Shown here: positions 14,573 to 24,260 of the stretch, in pieces
How the letters are laid out: each line of letters begins with the position of its first letter
Numbering within the stretch: the first letter of the stretch is position 1
From: Tumulicola sp039922955
GTDB lineage: Bacteria; Vulcanimicrobiota; Vulcanimicrobiia; Vulcanimicrobiales; Vulcanimicrobiaceae
Length of the DNA: 24,260 nucleotides
Reading direction: 5' to 3'
Assembly: GCA_039922955.1 (NCBI GenBank)
Contig: JBDTDR010000160.1
Coordinates: 1 to 24,260 of the forward strand
The notes under the pieces: model-generated
Database searches by the model: none
What the model was told of the DNA's origin: nothing
The model's input: the letters and a program-made list of their open reading frames with translations, nothing else
Translations under genes and position numbers: made by a program

Positions 14573-15141
14573 CGCACCGTAATCGGCAGCGACTGCTGCG
14601 CCGTATCGCCTCGCGAGTTGCGGGCGATGATTTTCATCTCGTACGTACCCCGGACGAAAAACGGCAGGTTCCCAACCGGGTAGTCGAGCGTGAAGCGGCC
14701 AACGCCGACTTTGGCGAGCGACATGCCGTAGGCAGCGACGCGGACCTCGACGCTGGCAACGTTCGAACTCGTCAGCACGGTGCCCGAAACCGTGTCGCCC
14801 GAGCGAACCGTCGTCTCGCTAAGGTCGACCGACAGGATCCGAGGAGCGGCGTCGGGCGCAAGAAGCGGAATCGCAACCTCGGGCCGGCCCGAGGGGCTCG
14901 GCGACGGCGTGGTCTGCGGCTCGAGCGAAGGTAGGCTGTGCGCGGAGGCGGCCGGCGCGGCGGTCGCGGCCGCCTTCGGCTGCGCCGGCCGCGGCGTCGA
15001 GGCGGCCCGCGGCGCCGGCGCGGACTGCCGAGGTGCCGCCGTCGAGGCGGATTGCGCGGATTGCGAAGACGGCCTAAAGATGCTGCAGGCGGGGACGGAC
15101 AGCACGCAGGCCGCGAGGAGCACGAGTCTGGAGAGATTCAC
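14569..15141 (-). CDS. Lipoprotein with Ala/Pro linker and Ig-like C-terminal domain
   Basis: The start is GTG at 15141, chosen because it places a lipoprotein signal at the N-terminus (MNLSRLVLLAACVLSVPAC; likely Cys19, Cys12 possible). The frame is open 114 codons further upstream, but that part is the opposite phase of the divergent GT2. The product has 190 residues. Residues about 22-85 are a low-complexity Ala/Pro/Ser linker, typical of a periplasm-spanning tether. The last ~85 residues form a beta-rich domain (ILSVDLSETTVRSGDTVSG, VASVEVRVAAYGMSLAKV, GTYEMKIIARNSRGDTAQQS) that looks like an Ig/FN3-type sandwich. No catalytic motif is seen. It probably binds a partner or polymer in the periplasm. 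It is convergent with the CBM20-like gene, sharing the CTAG double stop, and divergent from the GT2 gene. Confidence 0.78.
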   Translation of the reverse strand: MNLSRLVLLAACVLSVPACSIFRPSSQSAQSASTAAPRQSAPAPRAASTPRPAQPKAAATAAPAASAHSLPSLEPQTTPSPSPSGRPEVAIPLLAPDAAPRILSVDLSETTVRSGDTVSGTVLTSSNVASVEVRVAAYGMSLAKVGVGRFTLDYPVGNLPFFVRGTYEMKIIARNSRGDTAQQSLPITVR

Positions 15142-15237
15142 AGGCGGCGTGGGTTCTCGCCCGCAACGCCGGTTCCGCTTGCTGCCATGAGGCCGGGGCC
15201 GAGGCCGTCGGTCAGTCCCGTCGAACGGCTGGCGCTC

Positions 15238-16200
15238 ATGACCGCCACGCTTTCCGAACAGCCGGCCCTGAGCGTCGTCGTCCCGATGTATAACGAGCAA
15301 GGGAACGTCGCGACGCTGATCGAGCGGCTGGCGGCCATTCTCGAACGCCTGCCCGGCGGCCCGCGCTACGAAATCCTGCTGGTGAACGACGGCAGCACCG
15401 ATGCGACAGCCGATGCGATCCGCGACGAGATGCGGCGGAGACCGCACGTCGTGCTCGTCAACCTCTCGCGTAACTTCGGCCATCAGCTCGCAGCCACGGC
15501 CGGCATCGAACTGGCCGGCGGCCGGGCGGTGATCTTGATGGACGGCGACCTGCAGGATCCGCCGGAGCTAATCGAGGCCTTCGTTGCCAAGTGGCGGGAT
15601 GGATACGACGTCGTTTACGCGATCCGCCGCACGCGCAAAGGCGACAGCCCCTTTAAGATCCTTACCGCCGGCTTCTTCTACCGCATCATCAAACGTCTCA
15701 CGAAGGTTTCCATTCCGGTCGACACCGGCGACTTTCGTTTGATGAGCCGGCGCGTGGTCGACGCGCTTCGGCGCTCGCCCGAGCGACATCGTTTTCTTCG
15801 CGGCATGGTAAGTTGGGTCGGCTTCAGGCAGGTTGGCGTCGAATACGACCGCAACGAGCGATTCTCGGGAACGACGAAGTATCCGCTTGCGAAGATGGTT
15901 AGGTTTGCAATCGACGGGATCACGTCGTTTTCCGACATCCCATTGCGTTTCGCTTCGTACTGCGGCTTTGCCGTCAGCGCGATCGCTTTCATCTACGCGC
16001 TCGTCATCGTCGTCGCCAAACTCTTTCGCGTGTATCCACCCGGTTACACGCCGGGCTGGGCCTCGACCATCGTGGCGGTGGTGTTCCTCGGGGGCGTGCA
16101 GCTGATCAGCTTGGGAATCATCGGTGAGTACTTGGGCCGAATCTACGACGAAGTCAAAGGACGTCCGCTGTATTTGATCGACGACATCGAACGCTCTTGA
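15238..16200 (+). CDS. GT2 polyprenyl-phosphate glycosyltransferase with two C-terminal membrane helices (GtrB/DPM-like)
   Basis: This encodes 320 residues from an ATG at 15238. An ATG at 15187 would add 17 residues, and neither has a clear ribosome site. The catalytic core starts at once: LSVVVPMYNEQGN, EILLVNDGSTDAT, LSRNFGHQLAATAGI, and metal-site D102/D104 in LMDGDLQDPPELI. DTGDFRLMSRRVVDAL and the acceptor-loop ERHRFLRGMVSWVGF follow. Two hydrophobic helices (AVSAIAFIYALVIVVAKLF and TIVAVVFLGGVQLISLGIIG) end the protein before GEYLGRIYDEVKGRPLYLI. This layout is that of GtrB, ArnC and bacterial dolichyl-P-mannose synthase-like enzymes. These place a sugar on undecaprenyl phosphate for use outside the membrane. 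It probably supplies the GT-C enzymes of this window. Its TGA overlaps the TTG of the ligase-like gene. Confidence 0.92.
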   Translation: MTATLSEQPALSVVVPMYNEQGNVATLIERLAAILERLPGGPRYEILLVNDGSTDATADAIRDEMRRRPHVVLVNLSRNFGHQLAATAGIELAGGRAVILMDGDLQDPPELIEAFVAKWRDGYDVVYAIRRTRKGDSPFKILTAGFFYRIIKRLTKVSIPVDTGDFRLMSRRVVDALRRSPERHRFLRGMVSWVGFRQVGVEYDRNERFSGTTKYPLAKMVRFAIDGITSFSDIPLRFASYCGFAVSAIAFIYALVIVVAKLFRVYPPGYTPGWASTIVAVVFLGGVQLISLGIIGEYLGRIYDEVKGRPLYLIDDIERS

Positions 16201-17498
16201 CCTATCATCCCGTGGTCGATCGGTTCGCGATACCGATCCCGCTCGATCCCGGATCGGCCGCGATCTTCGTCGCGGTCTTCGTCGCAGCCGCGCTGCTGAC
16301 CGCGCGCCGCCCATCGTATGGTCTCGGAGGACTGATTCTCGCGATGCCGTTTGCGTTGGCTCGCGAGTTCCTGGGCACGACCGTCACGCTTCCAAAAGTC
16401 GTGCTGGTCGGCGTGCTGATCGGCTTGACCACCTATCCGGGCTGTGCCGGCCGTCTACGCGACCGGCCGATGCCGCTGCTGCTGGGCATGCTCGGAATCT
16501 ATCTCGCGATAACCGCACTTTCGGTCGTCGATGCGGCGCATCGCGGCGCGACGCTGCGCGAAACCCTCAAAGTCGGGGAATACGCGGCCCTCTTCATCGC
16601 GGCTTACCTGTGTTATCGGCTGGACGCCGACGACAAGGCGATCGCCGGCGCGATCGCGATCGCGGCGATCTTCGTCTCGCTATCGGCGCTCGCGCAAGAA
16701 ATCATCGGCGCGCCGTCGGGGCTGTACGTCGGCAAAGCGATCGTTCCGCGCATCGCCGGCGTGCTCGAGGGTCCCAATCAGCTGGCTGGATACTTCCAAG
16801 TCGCGATTGCGGCCTTGGGTGCGTGGACGCTGACGCGGCGTTCGACCCTGCTCGACGCCGCGCTCGGGCTCGCGACCTTCGCCGACGTGCTCACGTTTTC
16901 GCGCGCCGGGCTGTTCGGTCTGGTCGTCGTCGGCTCGGTGTTGGCACTCGCGGGCGGCCGGACGGCGCTGCGGGCGCTGCGCCCCGCATATCTTGGGTTG
17001 GCGGCCGGTCTGGGGATGGTCGGTTGGTGGGCGTTCTACGCGCACACCGCCAACGTGCTGCGCGTCTCGCTCGAAGCGAGCGCGTACGCCGGCGGCGTCG
17101 GCAACCGCGGCGAGCTTTGGGGAGCGGCGTGGCGCATGTGGCTGCACCATCCGCTGCTCGGCGTCGGGGCGGGCAACTACGAGTTGGAACTTCCCCAATA
17201 CGGCGTGTTCGGCGTACGCACGCACGCGAACAGCTGGTTCCTTCAATCGCTGGCCGAAGGCGGCATCGCGCTCTTCGCCGCAACGGTTGCGCTGATCGTG
17301 ACGATCGTTGCGACGTTCGCACGCCGCTTGCGCGGCGGCGGACCGTCGCCGTGGGTTCTCGCCGCGTTTGCCGCCAGCACGGCTCTCGCGCTGCATCAGG
17401 TTGCCGACTACCTCGTATTCTATCCGAAGGTCGGCGGCCCGTGGTGGCTGCTGCTGGGGATCGGGGCGGCAGCGCTCGCGCGCGACGCCGGCGCGTGA
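16197..17498 (+). CDS. O-antigen ligase / polymerase family membrane protein (Wzy_C)
   Basis: The start TTG at 16197 overlaps the stop of the GT2 gene (TTGA), giving 433 residues. GTG at 16212, five codons later, is an alternative. About 11-12 hydrophobic segments are visible. The family region lies between residues ~180 and 350: VLEGPNQLAGYFQVAIAAL, FSRAGLFGLVVVGSVLAL, a large external loop with GNRGELWGAAWRMWLHHPLL, then GVGAGNYELELPQYG and the diagnostic RTHANSWFLQSLAEGGIALF. WaaL/Wzy_C proteins either join a finished polysaccharide from undecaprenyl diphosphate to lipid A-core or protein, or polymerise repeat units, at the periplasmic face. Either role fits the adjacent glycan genes; the sequence does not separate them. 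Its TGA overlaps the GTG of the next gene. Confidence 0.88.
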   Translation: MTYHPVVDRFAIPIPLDPGSAAIFVAVFVAAALLTARRPSYGLGGLILAMPFALAREFLGTTVTLPKVVLVGVLIGLTTYPGCAGRLRDRPMPLLLGMLGIYLAITALSVVDAAHRGATLRETLKVGEYAALFIAAYLCYRLDADDKAIAGAIAIAAIFVSLSALAQEIIGAPSGLYVGKAIVPRIAGVLEGPNQLAGYFQVAIAALGAWTLTRRSTLLDAALGLATFADVLTFSRAGLFGLVVVGSVLALAGGRTALRALRPAYLGLAAGLGMVGWWAFYAHTANVLRVSLEASAYAGGVGNRGELWGAAWRMWLHHPLLGVGAGNYELELPQYGVFGVRTHANSWFLQSLAEGGIALFAATVALIVTIVATFARRLRGGGPSPWVLAAFAASTALALHQVADYLVFYPKVGGPWWLLLGIGAAALARDAGA

Positions 17499-18864
17499 AG
17501 GCGCTGCGGATCGCGCTCGCGATCCCGGGAGCGTTTCTGGCGGCCGCACTCGTCATGCGCACCCTCGGGATTCACGCGCCGGAAAGCGTGGCGACCGATC
17601 TGGCTCAACCCTTGGCGGTGGTGACGAACTGGAGCGCCTACGGCGCCGCACAGCTGGGCGCGCTGATGGCCGCCTTGGCGTTGGCTATGTGGGCGTACCT
17701 GCGCATCGTCGCGCTGGGCCGCGGCGCGGTGCCCGGGCGGCCGGGCTCGGTGTTGGTGGTCGCCGGAATCGCCGCGTTCGCGCTACTTTGCGCGGCGTGC
17801 GTGCCGGTGATCTTTTCGAGCGACGTCTACGCGTACGCGGCATACGGCGAACTCGCGCGGCTTGGAGCCGATCCATACGCCCACGGATTGCTGCCACATG
17901 GGAACGCGTTGTTCGATGCGGCGATCGTGCAGTGGGGGAACCCGCCGCCCGCCTGCGTGTATGGTCCGGCGTTCGTCGCGATCGCCGAAGCAATCGTTTC
18001 GCTGGCCGCGCCGTTCGGAGCCGTCGTGCAGCTCGACGGTTTGCGCACGCTGTCGTCGGGTGCCCTGGTGCTTTGTGTCGTCTTAGCGTACGCCGCGTAC
18101 CCGGGTAGCCGCGCGGATCGTCTGACCGCGGCCGCGACGATCGGACTGAACCCGGTAGCCATTTGGGGTGCGGCCGAAGGCCACAACGACGCGCTGGCCT
18201 TGGCCATCGCGCTAGGCGGTTTCGCGCTGGCCCGCCGGGGACTGCTCGGAATCGGCGCGGCCGTCGTGGCGTTTTCGGGATCGGTCAAGCTGCCCGGAAT
18301 CGCGGCGGCGATTCCGCTGGTCCTCGCCAACCGCCGCGCGGCGATCGGCGCGGTAGCCGGCGCCGCGGCCACGCTGACGATCTCGGCGCCGCTTTTCGCG
18401 AGCGTCGCCACGCGGCTCGCACCGCACGGCCGCTACGCGCCGCAAGCCTCCTTTCAGGCGATCGTCATACCGCTTGCGCGGCTGCTCGTTCCGGCCGACG
18501 GCCTCGCGTCGGTCGTGACGTGGGCGATCGCGGCCGCGGCGGCGGCGGCGTTCGCGGCGATGGCCGCTGCGATGCTGCGGCGCCGGCAACCCGAGGGCTG
18601 GACGTATTTCGCGCTCGCGGGCTGGCTGCTCGTTCCCAATCCGTATCCCTGGTACGCGCTGTGGCTGCTGGCGGTCGCCGCCGTCGCTCCCGGGTCCCGC
18701 GGCGCGGCCGCGTTGCTCGCGCTTTCGTTCGCCTCGCTGCTCCGCTACGTCCCGGATGCGGTCGGCGCCCCGGCTCCGGGCGTTGCGATCGCCCTCGGCA
18801 TCGCCGCAACCCTCCCATTTGCGCTTCTTCGCCCGCGCGCATCGTCTGGTATAATCAACGGCTC

Positions 18865-18868
<4 letters not shown>
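17495..18868 (+). CDS. GT-C mannosyltransferase-like membrane protein (MptA/MptB-like)
   Basis: The start GTG at 17495 overlaps the ligase stop (GTGA). The frame is open for 295 further codons upstream, but only as the wrong phase of the ligase gene. The product has 457 residues with about 12 hydrophobic segments. The first external loop carries FSSDVYAYAAYGELARLGAD, then PYAHG and ACVYGPAFVAIAEAIV, the typical pattern of polyprenol-phosphomannose-dependent MptA/MptB-type enzymes. Further marks are LNPVAIWGAAEGHNDALAL, SGSVKLPGIAAAIPLVLA and VPNPYPWYALWLLAVAAV. It probably adds hexose, perhaps mannose, from a polyprenyl phosphate carrier on the periplasmic side. That carrier would be made by the GT2 two genes upstream. 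The donor sugar is inferred from family resemblance only. The mfd ATG overlaps its TGA, and an mfd promoter lies within its last codons. Confidence 0.85.
18847..18855 (+). promoter_or_regulatory. Extended -10 promoter for mfd (TGGTATAAT)
   Basis: A perfect TATAAT at 18850-18855 is preceded by TGG, an extended -10 (TGn) element, in an otherwise very GC-rich region. No good -35 is seen at 16-18 bases (CTTCGC or similar), but extended -10 promoters do not need one. A start about seven bases downstream (~18862) would leave only 2-4 bases before the mfd ATG at 18865, a nearly leaderless message. The match is seen directly; activity is inference. Confidence 0.55.
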
Positions 18869-22416
<3,548 letters not shown>

Positions 22417-22483
22417 GGCGGACGCCTGCCGGGGCGGGGCCCGTACGAGGCGGCCCGTTCAGTAAAAGCTCAGGCTCGGACGG

Positions 22484-22652
22484 CTAGGAGTTTGTCGGAC
22501 TTGGGCCATTTACGGATTTGGTGCCGATTTTTGTTCGGAGACGAGGCGCGAAGAGGGAGCGAAGCCGTAGCTTCGTGACCGATGAACAACGACGTTTTCG
22601 GACAAAAGGCGGCCCAAAGACGGAAATGTGACCAAGTCCGACAAACTCCTAG
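22484..22652. repeat. 169-bp inverted-repeat element (MITE/REP-like)
   Basis: The outermost 21 bases are perfect inverted repeats (22484-22504 against 22632-22652, beginning CTAGGAGTTTGTCGGACTTG). Weaker pairing extends inward to about 60 bases per arm. The centre holds a further hairpin CGAAGC-CGTA-GCTTCG at 22560-22575, so the whole strand could fold as one long stem-loop. No transposase is encoded. Both ends finish in CTAG, which could be part of the element or a duplicated target; no other flanking direct repeat is visible. One arm recurs at 6355-6427. Each arm carries an outward frame reading SDKLL or PDKLL. In the right arm it starts at GTG 22628 and stays open into the foldase gene. 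Confidence 0.85.
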
Positions 22653-22747
22653 AGGACCTCGGCCATCCCACGCGAAACAGGCGAACGGAACGTGGGGCGT
22701 CCGCCCCGCGCTTACTACGCACTGACTTTTTTCCTGTGGAGCCGACA
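22653..22747 (+). promoter_or_regulatory. Leader region of the foldase lipoprotein gene
   Basis: Between the inverted-repeat element and the foldase ATG lie a short GC hairpin (GGGGC-GTCC-GCCCC, 22694-22707) and a T-run at 22727-22732. These are too far apart to form a normal terminator. GGAG at 22738-22741 is the ribosome site, 6 bases before the ATG. No clear promoter was recognised. In the 67 bases between the mfd stop and the element I see only GC-rich sequence and no U-tract terminator. Confidence 0.4.
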
Positions 22748-23698
22748 ATGTCGAAAGCCCAACGTATCATCGCGGGCGTCGCGAGCCTGTTTCTCGGTGC
22801 TTCCCTTGCGGCATGCGCGGGCGGCGGCGGCGATGCGGTCGCGACGGTAAATGGCGAGCCGATCAGCAAGTCCGCCTTCCAAGACAAGCTCGAAGCGAGC
22901 CCCGGCGCGCGCAATACCTTGCAGCAGATGGTGCAAGAGTCGCTGATCCTGCAGTACGCCAAGACCAACAACATCACCGTCACCGATGCCGAAGTCGCTA
23001 AGCGCGAAGACGATCTGAAGGGCAACTTCCCAAATGGGTCGTGGGACGAGATGCTCAAGGCCCGCGGCCTCAGCGAAGACGACGTCAAGCAGGCGTTGCG
23101 CGAACAGATCATCCTCGACAAAGCGCTGACCAAAGACGTAACGATTACCCCCGCCGCGGTCAAGCAGTACTTCGATAAGAATCACGCCGCGTTCGATAAA
23201 CCCGAACAGGTGCAAGCCCGCCACATTCTGGTTGCGAATATCGCCACGGCCGACAAAGTCGAAGCCGCGCTGAAGTCCGGTCAAAACTTCGCCGACGTCG
23301 CCAAGCAGTATTCGACCGACCCCGGGAGCAAGGCCAAGGGCGGCGAACTTGGCCTATTCCGCCGCGGACAGATGACCCCGGCGTTCGACAAGGCGGCGTT
23401 CACGTTGCCGGTCAACGCGATCAGCCCGCCGGTGAAGTCGCCGTTCGGCTATCACGTCATCCAAGTCGAAGCCCGCCAGCCGGGTCAAATGGCCACGCTC
23501 GCCAACTCGACGGACAAGATTACGGCAACGCTGAGGCAGCAGCAGGAAGCCCCGCTGATCCAGCCGTTCCTGCAAGGGCTTCAACAGAAGGCGAAGATCC
23601 AGGTGCTCGATCCGCGCTTCGCCGATCTCTTCCCGTCGCCGCCGCCGGCCGCCGCACCGGCCGCTCCGGCCGCGGCATCGCCCGCACCGACCAAGTAA
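22748..23698 (+). CDS. Parvulin-type peptidyl-prolyl isomerase lipoprotein (PrsA/SurA-like foldase)
   Basis: The ATG at 22748 is preceded by GGAG at 6 bases and gives 316 residues. The frame is open upstream to GTG 22628 inside the repeat element, but that start would bury the signal. The signal is a lipoprotein type (IIAGVASLFLGASLAAC, Cys23). Residues about 28-150 are a SurA_N-like helical chaperone region (VATVNGEPISKSAFQDKLEA, QQMVQESLILQYAKTNNITV). Residues about 155-252 are the parvulin domain: QARHILVANIATADKVEAAL with His159, FADVAKQYSTDPGSKAKGGE, LGLFRRGQMTPAFDKAAFTL, FGYHVIQVEA. A Pro/Ala-rich tail ends the protein. It isomerises prolyl bonds and helps exported proteins fold in the periplasm, possibly including the barrel protein in this window. 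It is probably transcribed alone, ending at the terminator 33 bases downstream. Confidence 0.94.
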   Translation: MSKAQRIIAGVASLFLGASLAACAGGGGDAVATVNGEPISKSAFQDKLEASPGARNTLQQMVQESLILQYAKTNNITVTDAEVAKREDDLKGNFPNGSWDEMLKARGLSEDDVKQALREQIILDKALTKDVTITPAAVKQYFDKNHAAFDKPEQVQARHILVANIATADKVEAALKSGQNFADVAKQYSTDPGSKAKGGELGLFRRGQMTPAFDKAAFTLPVNAISPPVKSPFGYHVIQVEARQPGQMATLANSTDKITATLRQQQEAPLIQPFLQGLQQKAKIQVLDPRFADLFPSPPPAAAPAAPAAASPAPTK

Positions 23699-23731
23699 CG
23701 GGTAAGCCGTTAAGAGAAACCACCGCTCATG

Positions 23732-23764
23732 AAAAGGCCCCGGCGTTCGCGCCGGGGCCTTTTT
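23732..23764 (+). terminator. Rho-independent terminator after the foldase gene
   Basis: A perfect 10-bp stem GGCCCCGGCG / CGCCGGGGCC with a TTCG tetraloop (23736-23759) is followed by TTTTT. AAAA precedes the stem, so it could also work on the opposite strand. It separates the foldase gene from mazG. Confidence 0.95.
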
Positions 23765-23789
23765 GCGGGCGTCGCGAAATCGCGCAGCC

Positions 23790-24260
23790 ATGCTTATGCG
23801 CATCGCGGGACTCGGACCGGGCGATCCAGGCTTGCTGACGATCGGCGGCCTTGAGGCGCTCCGCGGGATCGGGCGCGCCGTCGCATTGCTGGCTCCGCCG
23901 GATTTAAGCGGGTACCTGAGCCGCAACGGCGTGGAAATCGTCGGCGGATTGGTCGACGATCCCGCATTGCTGGTGCGTGGCAGCACCGACGAAATCGAAC
24001 GGTTCGTCGATCGCCTCGGAACGCCGGGCGACCGACGCGATCTCGCGCTTGGCGTGCTCGGCAATCCCCTATCCGATTTTCCGGGCCTGCCGCCGCTGCT
24101 GCGGCTGCTCGAACGCGCAGGCATCGCCGCGGAAATCGTTCCCGGGATGCCGCGTTCCACGCTTTCGGCGGCGATCGTCATGCCGCTGGTCCCGTTGCCT
24201 CCGCAGTCGTCGCATCATTCCTGGGACGACCTGGTGGAAATCATGGCCCGCTTGCGGATG
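23790..24260 (+). CDS. mazG: MazG-type nucleotide pyrophosphohydrolase with shortened N-terminal tetrapyrrole-methylase-like domain (3' end outside window)
   Basis: The frame is open from ATG 23790 (or ATG 23796, two codons later) to the right edge, 157 codons. The N-terminus MRIAGLGPGDPGLLTIGGLE is the SAM-binding loop of the tetrapyrrole (corrin/porphyrin) methylase family, as in the YabN-type fusion of methylase and MazG. GVLGNPLSDFPGLPPLL and IAAEIVPGMPRSTLSAA match the second part of the N-terminal lobe. The sequence then goes almost directly to WDDLVEIMARLR, the entry to the MazG domain, at residue ~144. In YabN-type proteins the methylase part is about 220 residues, so the C-terminal lobe appears missing here. 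MazG hydrolyses NTPs to NMPs and diphosphate; the catalytic part is beyond the window. No clear ribosome site is seen. A gene order with mfd and a foldase just upstream resembles that around mazG/yabN in several phyla. Confidence 0.85.
   Translation, partial: MLMRIAGLGPGDPGLLTIGGLEALRGIGRAVALLAPPDLSGYLSRNGVEIVGGLVDDPALLVRGSTDEIERFVDRLGTPGDRRDLALGVLGNPLSDFPGLPPLLRLLERAGIAAEIVPGMPRSTLSAAIVMPLVPLPPQSSHHSWDDLVEIMARLRM

Noticed and set aside
22417..22483. Possible terminator after mfd (GC-rich inverted repeat around GGGGCC and GGCCC)
   Set aside because: No T-tract follows and the stem has a bulge, so it is not convincing as an intrinsic terminator.
22628..22747. 40-residue N-terminal extension of the foldase starting at GTG in the repeat element
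   Set aside because: It would bury the lipoprotein signal. ATG 22748 has a proper Shine-Dalgarno sequence. The shared phase with the other repeat copy is kept as part of a finding.

Overview
This 24.3-kb GC-rich window comes from the chromosome of a diderm bacterium. Evidence for the double membrane is an OstA/LptD-like outer-membrane protein, two lipoproteins, and an O-antigen-ligase-like protein. Gene content and base composition would fit an uncultured lineage such as Eremiobacterota/WPS-2, but that placement is a low-confidence guess; nothing in the window names the organism. Coding density is very high and most neighbouring genes overlap by 1-5 bases (ATGA, GTGA, TTGA, TAGTG), so translational coupling is the rule.

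Region 1 (1-11602, all minus strand) is a cell-surface polysaccharide operon. In transcription order it holds a small unknown ORF, a phosphoglycosyl transferase that starts lipid-linked glycan synthesis, a MurJ-type flippase, a fused GT2-GT4 glycosyltransferase, a lipoprotein with pentapeptide-like repeats, a GT-C membrane transferase, a GT2, a GT4, and a very large YfhO/GT-C-like membrane protein that runs off the left edge.

Region 2 (11603-15141) has a divergent intergenic segment, then a plus-strand pair: an OstA/LptD-like barrel and a secreted protein with a CBM20-like fold. A minus-strand lipoprotein converges on this pair and shares a CTAG with it as a double stop.

Region 3 (15238-22416, plus) is a tightly coupled set: polyprenyl-phosphate GT2, O-antigen ligase-like protein, MptA/B-like GT-C mannosyltransferase, and mfd. 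The transcription-repair factor gene mfd is thus coupled to glycan genes. It also has a strong extended -10 promoter only 9 bases before its ATG.

Region 4 (22417-24260) has a 331-bp intergenic stretch carrying a 169-bp inverted-repeat element, then a parvulin-type foldase lipoprotein, a textbook terminator, and the start of mazG.

The most unusual observation is the inverted-repeat element at 22484-22652. One arm of it recurs at 6355-6427 (65 of 73 bases identical). That copy fills the gap between two polysaccharide genes and supplies the only usable start codon (GTG) and first eight codons of the GT-C gene. A second notable point is murJ: its conserved first membrane helix lies upstream of the first ATG, in an open frame whose best start is an ATT with a good Shine-Dalgarno sequence, overlapping the stop of the previous gene.
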